Shown here in pieces: positions 43,696-56,488 of a stretch of DNA of 64,000 bases. How positions within the stretch are numbered: position 1 is the first letter of the stretch; every line of letters starts with the position of its first letter. A program made the position numbers and the translations under genes. Below the pieces are notes generated by a model. The model saw nothing but the letters and a program-made list of their open reading frames with translations. It did no database searches and was not told the origin of the DNA. Source of the DNA: Persicaria tinctoria (taxonomy: Eukaryota > Streptophyta > Magnoliopsida > Caryophyllales > Polygonaceae); NCBI GenBank assembly GCA_037127255.1, contig JBANSL010000009.1, positions 35,485,475 to 35,549,474 of the forward strand. The letters are read 5' to 3'.

Positions 43696-45751
43696 CCAGA
43701 CTCCCTCCCTCGTTATCACGCTCGGCCTCGCTCTCGAGCTGCTGGACCTCTCGATCTAGCCCACTTATCTCCGACCCATCCCCGACTCTCTCTCTCTCAA
43801 CCACCCAAGGACAAGAAGGAACCCAAAAAACAAAGGAAAAAAGAGGAGGTTTGATTGCTCACCGAGGATGCTCGCGACATCGAAGCTCTCGATCAGAGTT
43901 CTAGGCTTCGTCGGTGGCTTGCGATGGCTCGTCGGACCTGATTCGGACATGGGTGAGTGTGATGGAGGAGCTCGGGGGTGATTTGGATTGGAAACGAAGG
44001 AGAATGGCTTGCCAAAAGATTATTCGCGCTCGAATGGGGCGACAGGGTTCCGGTGGCCTTCGGCGGCGCTGGGGAGCTTCTAGGCTGCTCCGGCTGCTAG
44101 TTGTGGATCTGAGGGGTGCATGGGACCATTCGCTGGCAGTCCAAGGTGGAAGGAGGGAAGAAGGAAGAGGAGACGGTGGTGTGTGAGGTGGTCGAAGGTG
44201 TGGCGACAATGATGGATGATGGCGACGGTGTTGGAGCGATGGCTATGGTAACGATGAGTGATAGTGATGAATGATGGAATGGAGCAGGAGAGCGGGGAGG
44301 AGCTGAAGAATTTGAAGGAGAGAGAGTTGTGAAGTGATGGGGAGATGGCGTATAGAAGAAGAGGAACAGAGTAGCTGTAGTTGCAGAAGGTAGAGGAGGG
44401 GCGGGTGTGAAAGGAATTGACGGGGAGGATGTGACCGGTATTTATTACGGGCATCTGTTTAATTAAATACCCGGTAATAAATCTCGAATACACAAATTTT
44501 GAACCCCGAAATTAGTTCTCCAATGTTAGTTTTTCCGAATCCCGCTTTCTCGATCAATTATCTTTTTAAATCGAAAAGGATATCGTCATTCGATAATTAT
44601 TTTAAATTTTCGAGGTAAAAGGACGGAAATCGTTCGTCAAGTTTTATATTCCGGTCGGAATCCGCTAAAGAAAATTAAAAATTTGAAATTTTGAGCCTTT
44701 ACACACAGGACTTACAGCGAGCGCTCTGAGGGTTTCCTCCGGCTTCAACGGCGGTGCTCTGGTCTGCAAATCGACGGGAAAGGACTTCGGGGACCCGGGT
44801 CGAACAATAAAGCTTATAAAGGCGCACCTTTATGGGTTGAATAATCAAAAACGGAAGAAAGGAGCCCAAACCGACCTTGGGGTGAAACAGAGGAGAGAGA
44901 TGACACGTCCGGCTCCGATGGGGCTATTCGATGTCGGAACTGGTCCTCGGTGGCCTAGGAAATAAGAAGAATGAATAACGAGCAGCTTTGTCAAACTTTC
45001 GAAATGAAGAAATGAAATAGGACGAGTTACCGTGTTTGAACAAACAGGGGGGTCGGGAAGAAAGAGTTCTCGTCGGCGCTGGTGACTCCGGTGGAGTCGT
45101 CGGCTCCTGGATGCGTCCCTAGGTGTCGGAAAAGGAGAAGGAGTTGACTGCGGAATCTGAAGATGAACGGATGGATGGCTTCAATGATTTGCGACAAAAA
45201 CGAAGGTTTTCGGGGGATTTTTGGGTTTCCTGCAAAGATGAAAGGAGGAGGAGAGGAAGACGCTCTCTTATTGGGTTTTTGGTGGGACGATGGGCGAGAG
45301 TGTGAGGGCAGAGGAGGGAGTGTTGGTGGACGGGGAATTGCAGGGTGAGCATGTACACTTATAAAGAGGAGGGAGTAGTGTGTGAAGGTGAGGACAAAAA
45401 GAGCAAGCTGTCAATTGCAATCCGTTCCTCAACGGAATTCTACAATACCCATTTTGAATTCCCGACGCTCGACTTTAAATCCACTCACTAAAACTAAATC
45501 CCGATGTGCAACAATTTAAATTGGATTTTAAAATCATTACGGGAATCAATTTCATTTTTTATTAATACTCAAAACTCAAAAGCGAAATTAAAATATGTTA
45601 AAATCCATATTCTAAAACGATGTCGGAATCACTTTAAAATCGAATTGGTGCTCGAGGAGGAGTTTTCTCCCATTTTTTACAAATCGAACAAAATAATAAT
45701 ATATTTAATCAAAATAATAATAATAAAATAATATTAAAATATATTCGATCT

Positions 45752-45910
45752 TTAAATCTTCCAATCTGCAGCGGCAAGGACGTCATCCATATGGCGAAAG
45801 AGCCCCATCTTAGAAAAAGGGTTGCCCCTACCAATCTTGGAGAAACGGTTGGCCCTTCCAATCTTGCTCGACGGCGTGAGCATGACCTTCCCTCCTTTAG
45901 TTCTAACCAT
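45752..45910 (-). CDS. Small ORF, 52 aa, with three 9-residue repeats
   Basis: The minus strand reads from ATG at 45910 to TAA at 45752-45754: MVRTKGGKVMLTP, then SSKIGRANR, FSKIGRGNP and FSKMGLFRH, ending DDVLAAADWKI. The three nine-residue units are imperfect repeats (S-K-[IM]-G core). It is basic, with no signal peptide. I do not recognise a family. It abuts the end of the gypsy LTR, so it might be the last codons of a larger frame, an exon fragment, or chance. No promoter evidence. Confidence 0.3.
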   Translation of the reverse strand: MVRTKGGKVMLTPSSKIGRANRFSKIGRGNPFSKMGLFRHMDDVLAAADWKI

Positions 45911-45947
45911 AAGTCACTTGTTTTTATACCTAAGATACAAGTATGTA

Positions 45948-46092
45948 CACTAAATGTTACAGGTAGCTAAAACAAGTGTCGGTAATTATAAAATCCGTGC
46001 CAATAAAGAAAAAATATGTGTCAGCAAAGAAAAAATGCGTGACAGAAAAAATTTATGATAGCAAAAAAATGCGTGACAGAAAAAAAATAGTG
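45948..46092. mobile_element. Possible CACTA-type terminus
   Basis: Begins CACTA and ends TAGTG. Inside, GTGTCRGYAAA and GCGTGACAGAAAAAA recur as in CACTA subterminal repeats. There is no matching 3-bp duplication (GTA, CTT) and it is very short, so this may be a deletion relic or coincidence. Confidence 0.3.
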
Positions 46093-47200
46093 CTTCTCTC
46101 TCACATGTTTTCTCTTTCTCTATGGCGTTGTGAAACCGACTCAACTTTTTAAGGTGGGTTGTTTTTTCCTTCAGTTGATTTGATGAGATTAATTAATAAC
46201 ACTCATCATTACTTTTGGTATATGTATATCCAATCCTATTTTCTCTAATTTGTGTAAGTAAGTGGCCAGAAGAAAAAAAGAAAAAAAATCCTTTTATTAT
46301 ATAGAAATTAGTTGTAATACCTACCAGGTATCTTGTGACTCACTGACTCTTGTTAAGGCCTAGGCTGAACACCGGTTGTTCGCCACTACTATGTACATGC
46401 ATGATAGTGATACATTGATCCTCTACATAAATTGATGGGTAAATGTAGGAGGGGCATGGATGTAATTTACTCATTTAAGTACTCCGTAGTACATTATAAG
46501 TAGATCCATCCAGGGGGTGCCTCAGTGCCTCCTTGCCTGTATATTGCCATTTGTCTCTCAGGCGATAAAATCTGTGAGTCTCCCACACTCTTATACTACT
46601 ACTATCCTCCTTTTCATTATCATTAATAATATTGTTAATTTACACATTACCTCACCACCTCAAACATGCATATATACACTATTTTCATTTTATTTTTAGG
46701 TGTAGCATTTTTTTTTCTTCGAAGTAAGTGGATTAGTCCATCTCATATATACCAACTAGATCGAACTCAATAATAGAGTTAAAGTGTACTCAAAAGAATG
46801 TACTCCGTTCTTATGGCTCAAATTCTAAAGGTGAAAAGTTCTCAACCAACACATCGCACTCCTTGTGGGTTTAGTTAATTTTGGCTTTCGAAGAATGGGC
46901 GTTATTCAAATGAGTTTAAAAGTAAGAGGTGTTTATATTATATATGCTATTTATCCTAATTTTAATTTTACAGATTATAAATTATATAGAAAGAGGAAAA
47001 GAAAGGAATCAAAGCTGCAATTGCGCAGCATGAAATGAGATTTTATCTTCTAATATATAAAAACTTAATTCAATTTGTAAGACTTCACTCTATTTATTTA
47101 TATTTTGATATTTAATTTCACCTTCAAACCGGTACATGTGAGAATACTTTTTATTACTAACAAAGCTTGCAAGCTTTTATATGGACCCCTTAATTTTATC
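46093..47200. other. Intergenic, distal upstream of the BAHD gene
   Basis: AT-rich, no coding signal. Nothing definite seen. Confidence 0.4.
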
Positions 47201-47224
47201 TTTATATATATATATATATATATA

Positions 47225-47914
47225 GGGGGACTTTCTAGTGAGAACACCCCTTACCATAAAACGATGGGATAAATATAGGCTTTTGGATAAAAAAAATGAA
47301 CGGGCTAGATTAACTCAAAAAAGTACGCTTTAAATGTGTAACCCCCTATATATTCATATTTAACGTAAAATATGAATAATTACTTTGGCACACGCTTAAG
47401 CGTATAACTAACAACTATTCTTCACCGAATTTTTTAATATTCATATTTAATGATAAAATTATTCATATTTAAATTACGGAGTATTCGTATTTAAATGGTT
47501 ATATGTGAATAAGTCATATCTAGATTTGCATTAATAGATCACAAAAAATGAATAATTTATGGTTAATCCAAAATTATCCACCCAATGTAAGCAAAATTAA
47601 TAAGCTTCATTGTTATTCATATTTAATATAAATCGTATTTTTCTTTTGTTAATGTCGATCAAAGATGATTAGTTTAATAATTGTCGCCAAATACCAATTT
47701 TGATGTCTCTAGCCCACGAAGAAACACAGTGATGACTTCAATAGCAATTAATAAGAACCGTTTTTTTTACCCAAAAAAAACAGTTTCTTTTTTGTTTACC
47801 AAAAAAAAAAAAATTGGTCAATTATAGCCATTGATTTAGGTGGATCCAATGGCCTATAATCCTCCCCCGTTTCATGATAAGGGGTGTCCTACTGTCCTCA
47901 TAGGAAAGTCCTTC
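47225..47914. mobile_element. MITE in the BAHD upstream region (690 bp)
   Basis: The left end GGGGGACTTTCTAGTGAGAA with ACACCCCTTA and the complement of the right end GAAGGACTTTCCTATGAGGA with ACACCCCTTA are imperfect inverted repeats. It lies inside a (TA)n tract that continues on both sides (47203-47224, 47915-48001), so the target duplication cannot be read. Inside, ATTCATATTTAA words repeat on both strands. Superfamily not decided. Confidence 0.65.

Positions 47915-47921
<7 letters not shown>

Positions 47922-48001
<80 letters not shown>
47922..48001. repeat. (TA)n microsatellite
   Basis: About 80 bp of TA, ending 55 bp before the first upstream ATG of the BAHD gene and 135 bp before its likely start. 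It may contain or obscure the TATA box. Confidence 0.95.
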
Positions 48002-48005
<4 letters not shown>

Positions 48006-48136
48006 GAACAAATATATATATATGTATGTTATGAAATTAATTAATCTTATAATTAAATGAACTCGATCTTCCTTGCTTTTTGCATTTCTAATCTAGCTAG
48101 TAACATGTGTTTATCTTTAGAGATCAACAAATTAAG

Positions 48137-49929
48137 ATGGAAATCGCTTCCATTAGAGCAGTTTCAGAATGTTTCATCAAACCAAGTCATATCCTGGAAG
48201 AATCAAAGAAGCCTTTCTACTTGGGATTCTGCGAGCTAGTACAAATTGCTCAATGCCATCTTCAAATTGGCCTTATGTTCAACAAACTTCCATCAAAGGA
48301 AGAAGGAGGCATGGATTTCCTCTTAGACAAGCTTAAGCATTCGTTGTCTTCCACGCTCACTCACTTCTATCCACTAGCAGGTATTTCGAATTTACCTAAC
48401 ATGTAAGTAGGTCTTATACTGTGACGGGTCCATGATTTTATTTATCAAGGACTCATTTGTATTTTTATTTTTTCAACATTTTTATTTATTTTTATATCAA
48501 AGAAGAATTATATATATATATGAAAAAAAAATGTGATTTAATGGTCATTTTAAGGGGCGAAAATAAAAGATACAAAAATTATCAAAAAAAATATGAAGCT
48601 AAAGATATATAGCTAATCTCTATATCTTTATAATTAATTAGTCTTTTACTCCTAACATTAACAAAAATTATAAATAAAAAACATTAAAAAAAATTTCTTG
48701 TTTTTTCTCCAAGCTAGGGGGTTTCAGCCACCTTGAGCTTTCTGGATTTGCCTATATGAACTTTCTATGTGTCCATCATCTAAGTCCTATGTTTATATCC
48801 AAATTGTGCAGGCCAGCTTGTCACCGAAGTAGATGAGGCACAACACAATTCATTCATGTTCATTGACAACAACAAAGGTGAAGGAGCTAAGCTTATTCAT
48901 GCCGCTTTAGACAACGTTACCATAAACGACATCGTTTCTCCCATCAATGTACCGGGTATAGTTCGATCACTATTCGCACTAGGTCGAATACCGATAAACT
49001 ATGACGCTCATGACGAACCCATGTTAGTGATTCAAGTAACCGAATTGGTTGATGGCATCGTCCTTGGGGTTTCGGTGAACCATGCTCTTGTCGACGGGAC
49101 ATCCTTTTGGCACTTCCTCTCTTCGTGGTCCGCGATCTTCCGATCAAACGATACAAATATCTCGAGACCGCCTATTCACGAACGATGGGTTCTAGAAGGT
49201 TACGGGCCGATCAATAAGTTCCCCTATATCCATCCCGACGAGTTCATAACAAGAACCAATATGGAACCCGACGACACTATAAGGGAAGCCGTTTTCTACT
49301 TCTCGTCCGAGTCAATGGCAGCCCTCAAGGCAAAGGCGAACACAGATTGTGGCTTGATCGACAAGATTTCGTCCATCCAAGCATTATCTGCGCTTCTATG
49401 GCGAGCATTGTCGCGTTCTTGTGGTGAGAAACACGACGAAGAAATTAGCACTTGCGTTCTTGTAGGCAACATGAGGCCAAGAGTGCGCCCACCTCTATCG
49501 CAAGACTACTTCGGAAGCCTCATTTGGGGTGTCATATTGCCTATTCGAGTTGGCGAGTTGCTGGAGAAGAGTCTAGGGCAAGTGGCGTTGGTGTTGAACC
49601 AAGGAGTTGGCCATCAGCTTACCGACGAATGCTTCCGCGATTTATTCATCAATTGGAGAAAATCTTCGGTTTTTTTCAAACCCGGAGACACGTTGGGATC
49701 GACAAATTTCCTAGTCATTGGTGGGGTTCCGAGAGTGAATGTGAATGAGATTGAGTTTGGATTAGGGGAAGTAGTGGCACTTAGAACCGGTTCAAATAAG
49801 TACGACGGGAGGGTAATGTTACGCCCTGGAGTTAAGGAAAAAGGAAGTTTAAGTGTTGAGATTTGTCTCTCAATAGATACAATGTTCAGTTTCCGAAGAG
49901 ACAAAGAGTTGATGTCGTTTATCTCTTAA
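48137..49929 (+). CDS. BAHD-family acyltransferase (At3g50280/EPS1-like type)
   Basis: Two exons, 48137-48380 and 48812-49929, with a GT-AG intron of 431 bp after the PLAG codons (joined reading PLAGQLVTEVDEA). The protein is 453 aa, a normal length. BAHD enzymes transfer acyl groups from acyl-CoA to alcohols or amines, usually in the cytosol. The catalytic HXXXDG is present as NHALVDG (about residues 172-178). The second motif, usually DFGWG, reads EFGLG near the C-terminus; it lies near the solvent channel and is less strict. The N-terminus MEIASIRAVSECFIKPS resembles the At3g50280-like clade. An in-frame ATG 30 bp upstream (48107) would add 10 residues, and another upstream ATG (48057) opens a 60-codon overlapping frame. 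No stop or frameshift interrupts it. Substrate unknown. Confidence 0.9.
48381..48811 (+). other. Intron of the BAHD gene
   Basis: Begins GTATTTCG and ends TTGTGCAG, AT-rich (poly-A and poly-T tracts) against the coding flanks. Phase 1, splitting the Gly codon of PLAG. Confidence 0.9.
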
Positions 49930-50002
49930 TAGATGCAACATCATGATGCTACAATGGTTTGTATATATATTGTGTAGGTGAAAATCAAATTACACAGATC
50001 CT

Positions 50003-50242
50003 GCCCCAATCGGGGTGGCTCACTGGTGGGGAGCAAGGGATGTCAGGAGGTCTCGGTTTCGATCCCTACCACCTCCGCCCTTTTCCATGGATGAAAATCC
50101 AACGTTTGTCTTGCTCCTTTCCAGTGGGTCGAGCTGATCGGCGCAAGCCGGTTTATCTGGTGCGTGACTCTTGCCAGCTGAGTCATGTATACGGGGTTTA
50201 CCACCAAATGCGGGTTACTCGTCATATAAAAAAAAAAAAAAA
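50003..50242 (+). mobile_element. tRNA-derived SINE (240 bp)
   Basis: A perfect 16-bp duplication AAATTACACAGATCCT flanks it (49987-50002, 50243-50258). The head has pol III boxes: TGGCTCACTGGTGGG (A) and GGTTTCGATCC (B, near 50060-50070). The tail ends TCATAT followed by an A-run of about 16. It inserted about 75 bp after the BAHD stop codon, probably in the 3' UTR. Young, judging from the intact duplication. Confidence 0.93.
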
Positions 50243-50264
50243 AAATTACACAGATCCTAATATG

Positions 50265-51442
<1,178 letters not shown>

Positions 51443-51689
51443 CTAATATGGGCCTGTTTTTATTCACCTATTTATTTATTCTTAATATATGGTTCATCTT
51501 TTGGCTTTTGCATCTTATGTGAAAATTAGTATCGAAAAGTATATAGAATCATATCTAAAACCGATTTTTTTAATACTAGTATAGAAACCGTTTTAAAAAT
51601 GGTATTTAAATTGGGTTTTTTTTTTTAAAAAATATTCAAATTCTGGCTATAAATTAGAGAAGATCAATCCATATTATATTTATATGGAT

Positions 51690-51990
51690 TGAACATCATG
51701 CCGGACCCGGACTCCCAATTCGGCATAGGTTGAGGGAATATGGCAGCTTTCGTCACATCAGTCAAATCGACTAGAAAAGCTAGCACGGGACCTGCATGCC
51801 GGTGCCGGACTCCGGATTCGGTTCGATCACATCAGTCAAATCGACTGAAATAACTGCAGATTCCCTGCAGCTTTGCCTCGGGCATTGGATGCCACACTGG
51901 GAGTCCGACACCTGCCACACTGGGAGTCCGGCACCGGCATCCGACGCTGCCGATCTGGGAGTCCAGCACCGACACCGTGCATATGACGAG
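51690..51990. repeat. Imperfect tandem repeats, CTGGGAGTCCGGCACC type
   Basis: CACATCAGTCAAATCGACT occurs at about 51755 and 51829. CACACTGGGAGTCCGRCACC and a variant occur three times between 51890 and 51975. Frames are open on several strands because of the repeats; no gene recognised. Confidence 0.6.
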
Positions 51991-52180
51991 ATAACGCCGT
52001 GCAAATAACAAAAAGGTTAAAACAAATACAAGAGGAATAATCGTCCGGCATAAATCTGACCACGAGATGTGCAAAACTCCATACAATCCTCAAAAGTGAT
52101 AGTAAGATATAGATTGATGGTGACATATGATAATCAATGACGGGGCCGGCCAGAAGATTTTTAAAAGGGCGTACGTACAA

Positions 52181-52304
52181 TTATATTGGTAGACAGATCA
52201 TTTAGTAACAATCGCTGTTCCATCTTCCCCCAACTGTATCCATTATATTGGTAGACAGATCATTTAGTAACAATCGCTGTTCCATCTTCCCCCAACTGTA
52301 TCCA
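52181..52304. repeat. 62-bp perfect tandem duplication
   Basis: TTATATTGGTAGACAGATCA and the following 42 bases are repeated once without visible change. Recent local duplication. Confidence 0.95.
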
Positions 52305-52318
52305 TTAATGTTTTTAGT

Positions 52319-52780
52319 TAGACCTGTCAAATGGGTCATTCGGACCGGATTCGGGTCGGGTCACTTTGAATCTCGTTTAAAATGGGTCCCGGGTAAAACG
52401 AGTTCCGGGTATTTCCGAGTTGACTAGAATCCGGGTTTGACCGGGTTTCGGGTCGGGTCATTTCGGGTTGATTTTGGGTTTGTCAATTTTTTCTTTCTTA
52501 AATTAAAAACATCATGATTTGATAATTTTTCAATAAATTTTAATTATATATTAAAATTTTTAATTATATTTAATTATAAATCAACCGGGTCAATCAGGTA
52601 AAATCGGATCAAAATTACCGGGTCAATCGGGTCACTGGGTCGAAACCCAGATTACCTGGAAAATTTCCGGTTTTTCGGGTTCGGGTTGAAAAAAAATTCC
52701 GGGTCAAAATTTCCGGGTTCTAGTCGAAAATTTTCAGGGCGTTCGGGTCGACCGGGTCGGGTTGTGTTTTCACAGGTCTA
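52319..52780. mobile_element. hAT MITE (462 bp)
   Basis: Ends TAGACCTGT and ACAGGTCTA. Flanks TTTTTAGT and GTTTTAGT match 7 of 8. Subterminal CGGGTCGGGTC repeats throughout. Non-coding. Confidence 0.87.
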
Positions 52781-52859
52781 GTTTTAGTCCATCCCCCAAC
52801 TGTATCCAACTATCCATGAATGGTTCTTGTCCATCCCCAAATCCTTCATAAATTCCCGA

Positions 52860-55800
52860 ACCTAATTACCAATAATGAGGAATTTTCAACATCAGATCAC
52901 TGTCCCATATCAATAACACTTGAGAATAATACTATTTTCAAAGCTCCTCTTTTCAAGTTTGAAAACACCTGACTTCAACGGAAGGATTTTCGCAACATCG
53001 TCAAACAATCTTGGCGAGCTTCTTGCCCATGTTCTACTATGTTCCATCTTATCTCTAAGCAGAAAATTCTTAAGAAAAATGCAAAGGATTGGAATAAGTC
53101 TACCTTTGGAAACATTTATCGTCAATTGAAAGAGGTGGAGAACGAATTGCTTAAAATACAATCATCATGATTAGTAAATAACATACTAGAGAACCAACAG
53201 TAAGGAAAAATGCCTCATTAGAAAAAAGGAAAAACTACTCCTATTTCAGAAAACTTTTTGGAATCAAAGAGCCAAAACGAAGCATCTAAAGCTGTCGGAC
53301 TCTAACACCACATATTTTCATCGTGTTGCCTCTGGTAGAGGGCATAGGAAACAGATTCGCAATATCACTACAGCAGAAGGCACATTAATAGTAGGAGAGG
53401 AAAATGTTAGAAATGAAATTAAAAATGATTTCGAAAAAAGATTTAAGAAGGAATCAATTGATGATAGACTTCTCAATGAAATGCTTAACCTAATCCATCT
53501 CTCCATCACTTCTGAGGAAAATGAGTTTCTCATTCGACATCCGTCGAACAATGAAATCAAATCTGCAGTGTTTAGTTTGGGTAAAAATAAATCTCCAGGT
53601 CCGGATGGGATAACAACGAATTCTATAAGAACTATTGGGAAATTGTTGGTGTATCGATTAATAGAGCTATTAAAGGTTTCTTTCACTCCAGAAAAATTCT
53701 TGAACAAATAAACCACACGTTTATTTCACTACTACCGAAGCGAGACAACCCTTCTACCACAAGACACTACTGTCCAATTAGCTTATGCTCAACACTATAT
53801 AAAATCATATCAAAGATTTTGACAAAAAGAATTAAGACAATCATCGGTAAACTAATCCACCCTTTACATGGTGCGTTTGTTTCAGACAGGGCCATTCAAG
53901 ATAATATTTTGATAGCTCACGAAATCTTCCATTCGTTTAGGTCGTGTTCAGGTCGTGAGGGATGGTTGGCGATAAAACTAGACATAGAGAAAGCATACAA
54001 TAGAGTTGACTGAAATTTTACAAAAAAGATCTTAGAAAAATTTGGTTTTCACCGTACTTTCATCCCTTGGGTGATGGAATGCGCAACAACTGCTTCCTTC
54101 TCTGTGCTAGTAAACAATGGTCCTACTGATATGTTCCTTCCCTCTCGAGTTCTCCGCCAGGGAGATCCTTTATCCCCTTTCTTTTTTTATCCTGGGTGCA
54201 GAAATCCTTGCTCGGAAACTCTCGGTGGAAACTAATTTGGATAACAGTCCAATTCGTTTTTCCTTCGGCAGGAATGGCCGTCGGGTTCCTTTCCTATCTT
54301 TCGCTGATGACATCATCATTTTCACAAGGGGCAGTGTTGATGCTGGGAAAAGGATTAATACAAAAGTTGATTCATACTGCAGAGGCTCGGGACAAAAAGT
54401 CAATTACAATAAATCAAGTTTCCAAGCTACAAAAGGCATTTCGAACTCTAGGATTTTAAAGCTTAGTAGTTGCTTGAATATTACTAACGAGAATTCATTG
54501 GAGAAATATCTCGGCTACCCGATTATTAACGGAGAGTGAACAAACAAACTTTCGAAGACCTCATCTGTAAATCGAAAGAATAACTAAGCAAATGGCGTGT
54601 CGATGCCTTATCTCAACAACGTTGCGTTATACTAATCAATACAAATTTATGTGCCAAACCATTGTATACAATGCAAAACTTTCGTTTACCCGCCTCAATA
54701 CATAAAGAGTTGGATCAGATAAATAGGACTTTCTTCTGGAATAAAGATCTTCAGCATCGCCCGCTTATTAGATGGGATAGGATTTGCAGACCAAAGAAGT
54801 ATGGGGGATTAGTTAGGAAGTCCAAAGAGATGAATGAAGCCCTTCAAATGAAATTATTATGGAAAATTCTGGTTGAACCAGACAATGTCTGGGTTAAACT
54901 AATTCAACACAAGTATTTACGCTATGCTAACATTCTTGAATACAAGAAACGAGGTGACTCCTCATGGCAATGGGCTAAGCTGACAACTCTCATTGATAAA
55001 TTCAAATTGGGGCTTATCTGGTTAGTTAAAAATGGAAAATCTATCAAATTTTGGACGGATAATTGGATCACAACCTCATCTCTGTTGTCTAGGGAAGGTT
55101 GCCCCCAAATTGGGAACATGGAGGAAACCGTTAGTGAATACATTATGGGAGGTAGCTCGTGGATGGAAAAACTTAACAGTAGGCTACCTGCTGACACAGT
55201 CAAAGTTATCTTAGACATTTCTCTTCATGTATCTTCCTTTGATGACAGGCTATATTGGTGGCCGGATAGAGAAGGCTAGTTCACCACTTCGAGTGCATAC
55301 AAACTCATCACATCTCTATCCGCTGTCAACTTAGACAATAACGCACGGATATGGAATTTAGATATTCCACCTAAGATCAAAATTTTTTTCTAGAAGGTTT
55401 GTCAGGGGGGTCTTCCAATTGCCTCAAGGCTGGCCTGTTGTGAGACACCTATTCCTTCTACCTGCAGCCTGTGCAATTGTGGGACCGAAGATGATGTTCA
55501 CCTCTTGTTAGAATGACACTATGTGCGTTCTTTATTTAGTCTTCCTTCTCACATAAACTTAACAATATCAAGTATGATAACTCATTCTCGAGATATTAGA
55601 CCTATTATGTCGTTTATTGGGAAAAATCTTGCTTCTACAGCGAAAGTGGGACTTGCCTTTACTTGGTGATCTGCTTGGTACAGTCAAAACCAACTCGTGT
55701 TCAAGCAGGTCCCTATCCCGCTTAGAGATCATTTATTACATATTATTAAAACTAACAAGGAGAATTGGAGTAAAACATCTCAAATGGAGTGTAGTCTAGA

Positions 55801-56466
55801 TGAAGATTTCCTCTCACACACAACGCCCCAACCACCCAAAGAAGAAAAAAAAGCATGACAAAGTTACATGGCGAAAACCCCCGGGGAAAACTCTCAAGCT
55901 CAATTTTGATGGATCCACAATCAGAAACAATGACTGCATAGTTGGAGTCATAATCAGGGACTGGAAAGGACGCCCAATACAAATATGATATCAGAAGCTT
56001 TGTAAACAAAGTCCCTTAAAAGCGGAAGCTCTTGCTCTAAATATAGGAATCCAACACGCTACTCGACTCCATATGGACAAAACCTACATTGAAGGTGACT
56101 CTAGTATAATTATAAACCACCTCAATTAAAGCTCTTAATGTCCTTGGGAAATTGAGCAAATCATGTCAGATATTAAACTCCTTCTATCGACCTTGAAAGA
56201 AGTTTCCTTCTTTCATGTTCCCCGGTTAGGCAATAGAGTGGCTGATCAGGTTGCACACCTTTGCCACTTTGCTTGGGGTGTCGATATTCACAACGATTTA
56301 GGTCTTTTAGACCTCATTCGAAAGGATGCTGCCGGGTAGAGCTCGTTCGCCCGAATTCTTTGCCAATCAAAAAAATAAATTAATGGCTTTAGTCACCTTA
56401 AATCTAATCCGCATCCGTGAGCACGAATACTCATCGGGATGCCATGTAGGGTTAAAAAAAAAGAAA
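52860..56466 (+). pseudogene. L1-type LINE ORF2 (degenerate)
   Basis: Plus-strand domains in order: the end of the endonuclease (SDHCPISIT near 52893), a long linker with WNKSTFGNIYRQLKEVENEL, and the reverse transcriptase (NKSPGPDGI, RHYCPISLCSTLYKII, LIHPLHGAFVSD, KLDIEKAYNRVD, LRQGDPLSPF, catalytic SFADDIIIF near 54300). A zf-RVT-like block (FFWNKDL... and a CSLCNCGTEDDVHLLLE stretch near 55470) and a C-terminal RNase H (KLNFDGS, EGDSS, HVPRLGNRVAD) follow. Stops and frameshifts are numerous (for example after RVD at 54010 and near 53708). It ends in an A-rich tail near 56453. The 5' end (ORF1 and most of the endonuclease) is missing. Confidence 0.9.
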
Positions 56467-56488
56467 GAGAAAAGGCATGAGTCCGGTC

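Larger units (their letters stand above)
41782..44703 (+). mobile_element. Gypsy solo LTR containing a hAT-like insertion
   Basis: Starts TGTAACGGCCCGAGATT and ends GAGCCTTTACA. Flanks are CAGAG and CACAG (4 of 5), and copy 1 of the host LTR has the empty site GGAAACAGAGGAATTACAGC near 21752. There is no primer site, gag or second LTR, so it is a solo LTR of about 2.1 kb without the hAT-like insert. Part of it (42520-42740) matches the remnant at 1345-1570. Confidence 0.72.
40857..45751 (-). repeat. Gypsy LTR, copy 2, split by a solo LTR
   Basis: The segments 41066-41781 and 44704-45751 match copy 1 at 20391-22133 in order; 40857-41065 may be its further left part, absent from copy 1. It retains about 700 bp (44960-45650) missing from copy 1. 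It ends TCGATCTTTAAA at 45751 against CGGTCTTTACA in copy 1. Frames inside (for example 45119-45358) are noncoding LTR sequence. Confidence 0.6.

Noticed and set aside
42864..43703. Clear 8-bp target duplication for the hAT-like element
   Set aside because: Best candidates CCTCAATC and CCAGACTC match at only five positions, so I do not claim it.
43914..44493. Open frames in the right part of the solo LTR
   Set aside because: They lie wholly within the LTR bounded by TGTAACGG and TTTACA, low complexity, and conflict with each other.
48057..48239. 60-codon frame as a separate gene upstream of the BAHD start
   Set aside because: It overlaps the BAHD exon 1 in another frame. At most it is an upstream ORF.
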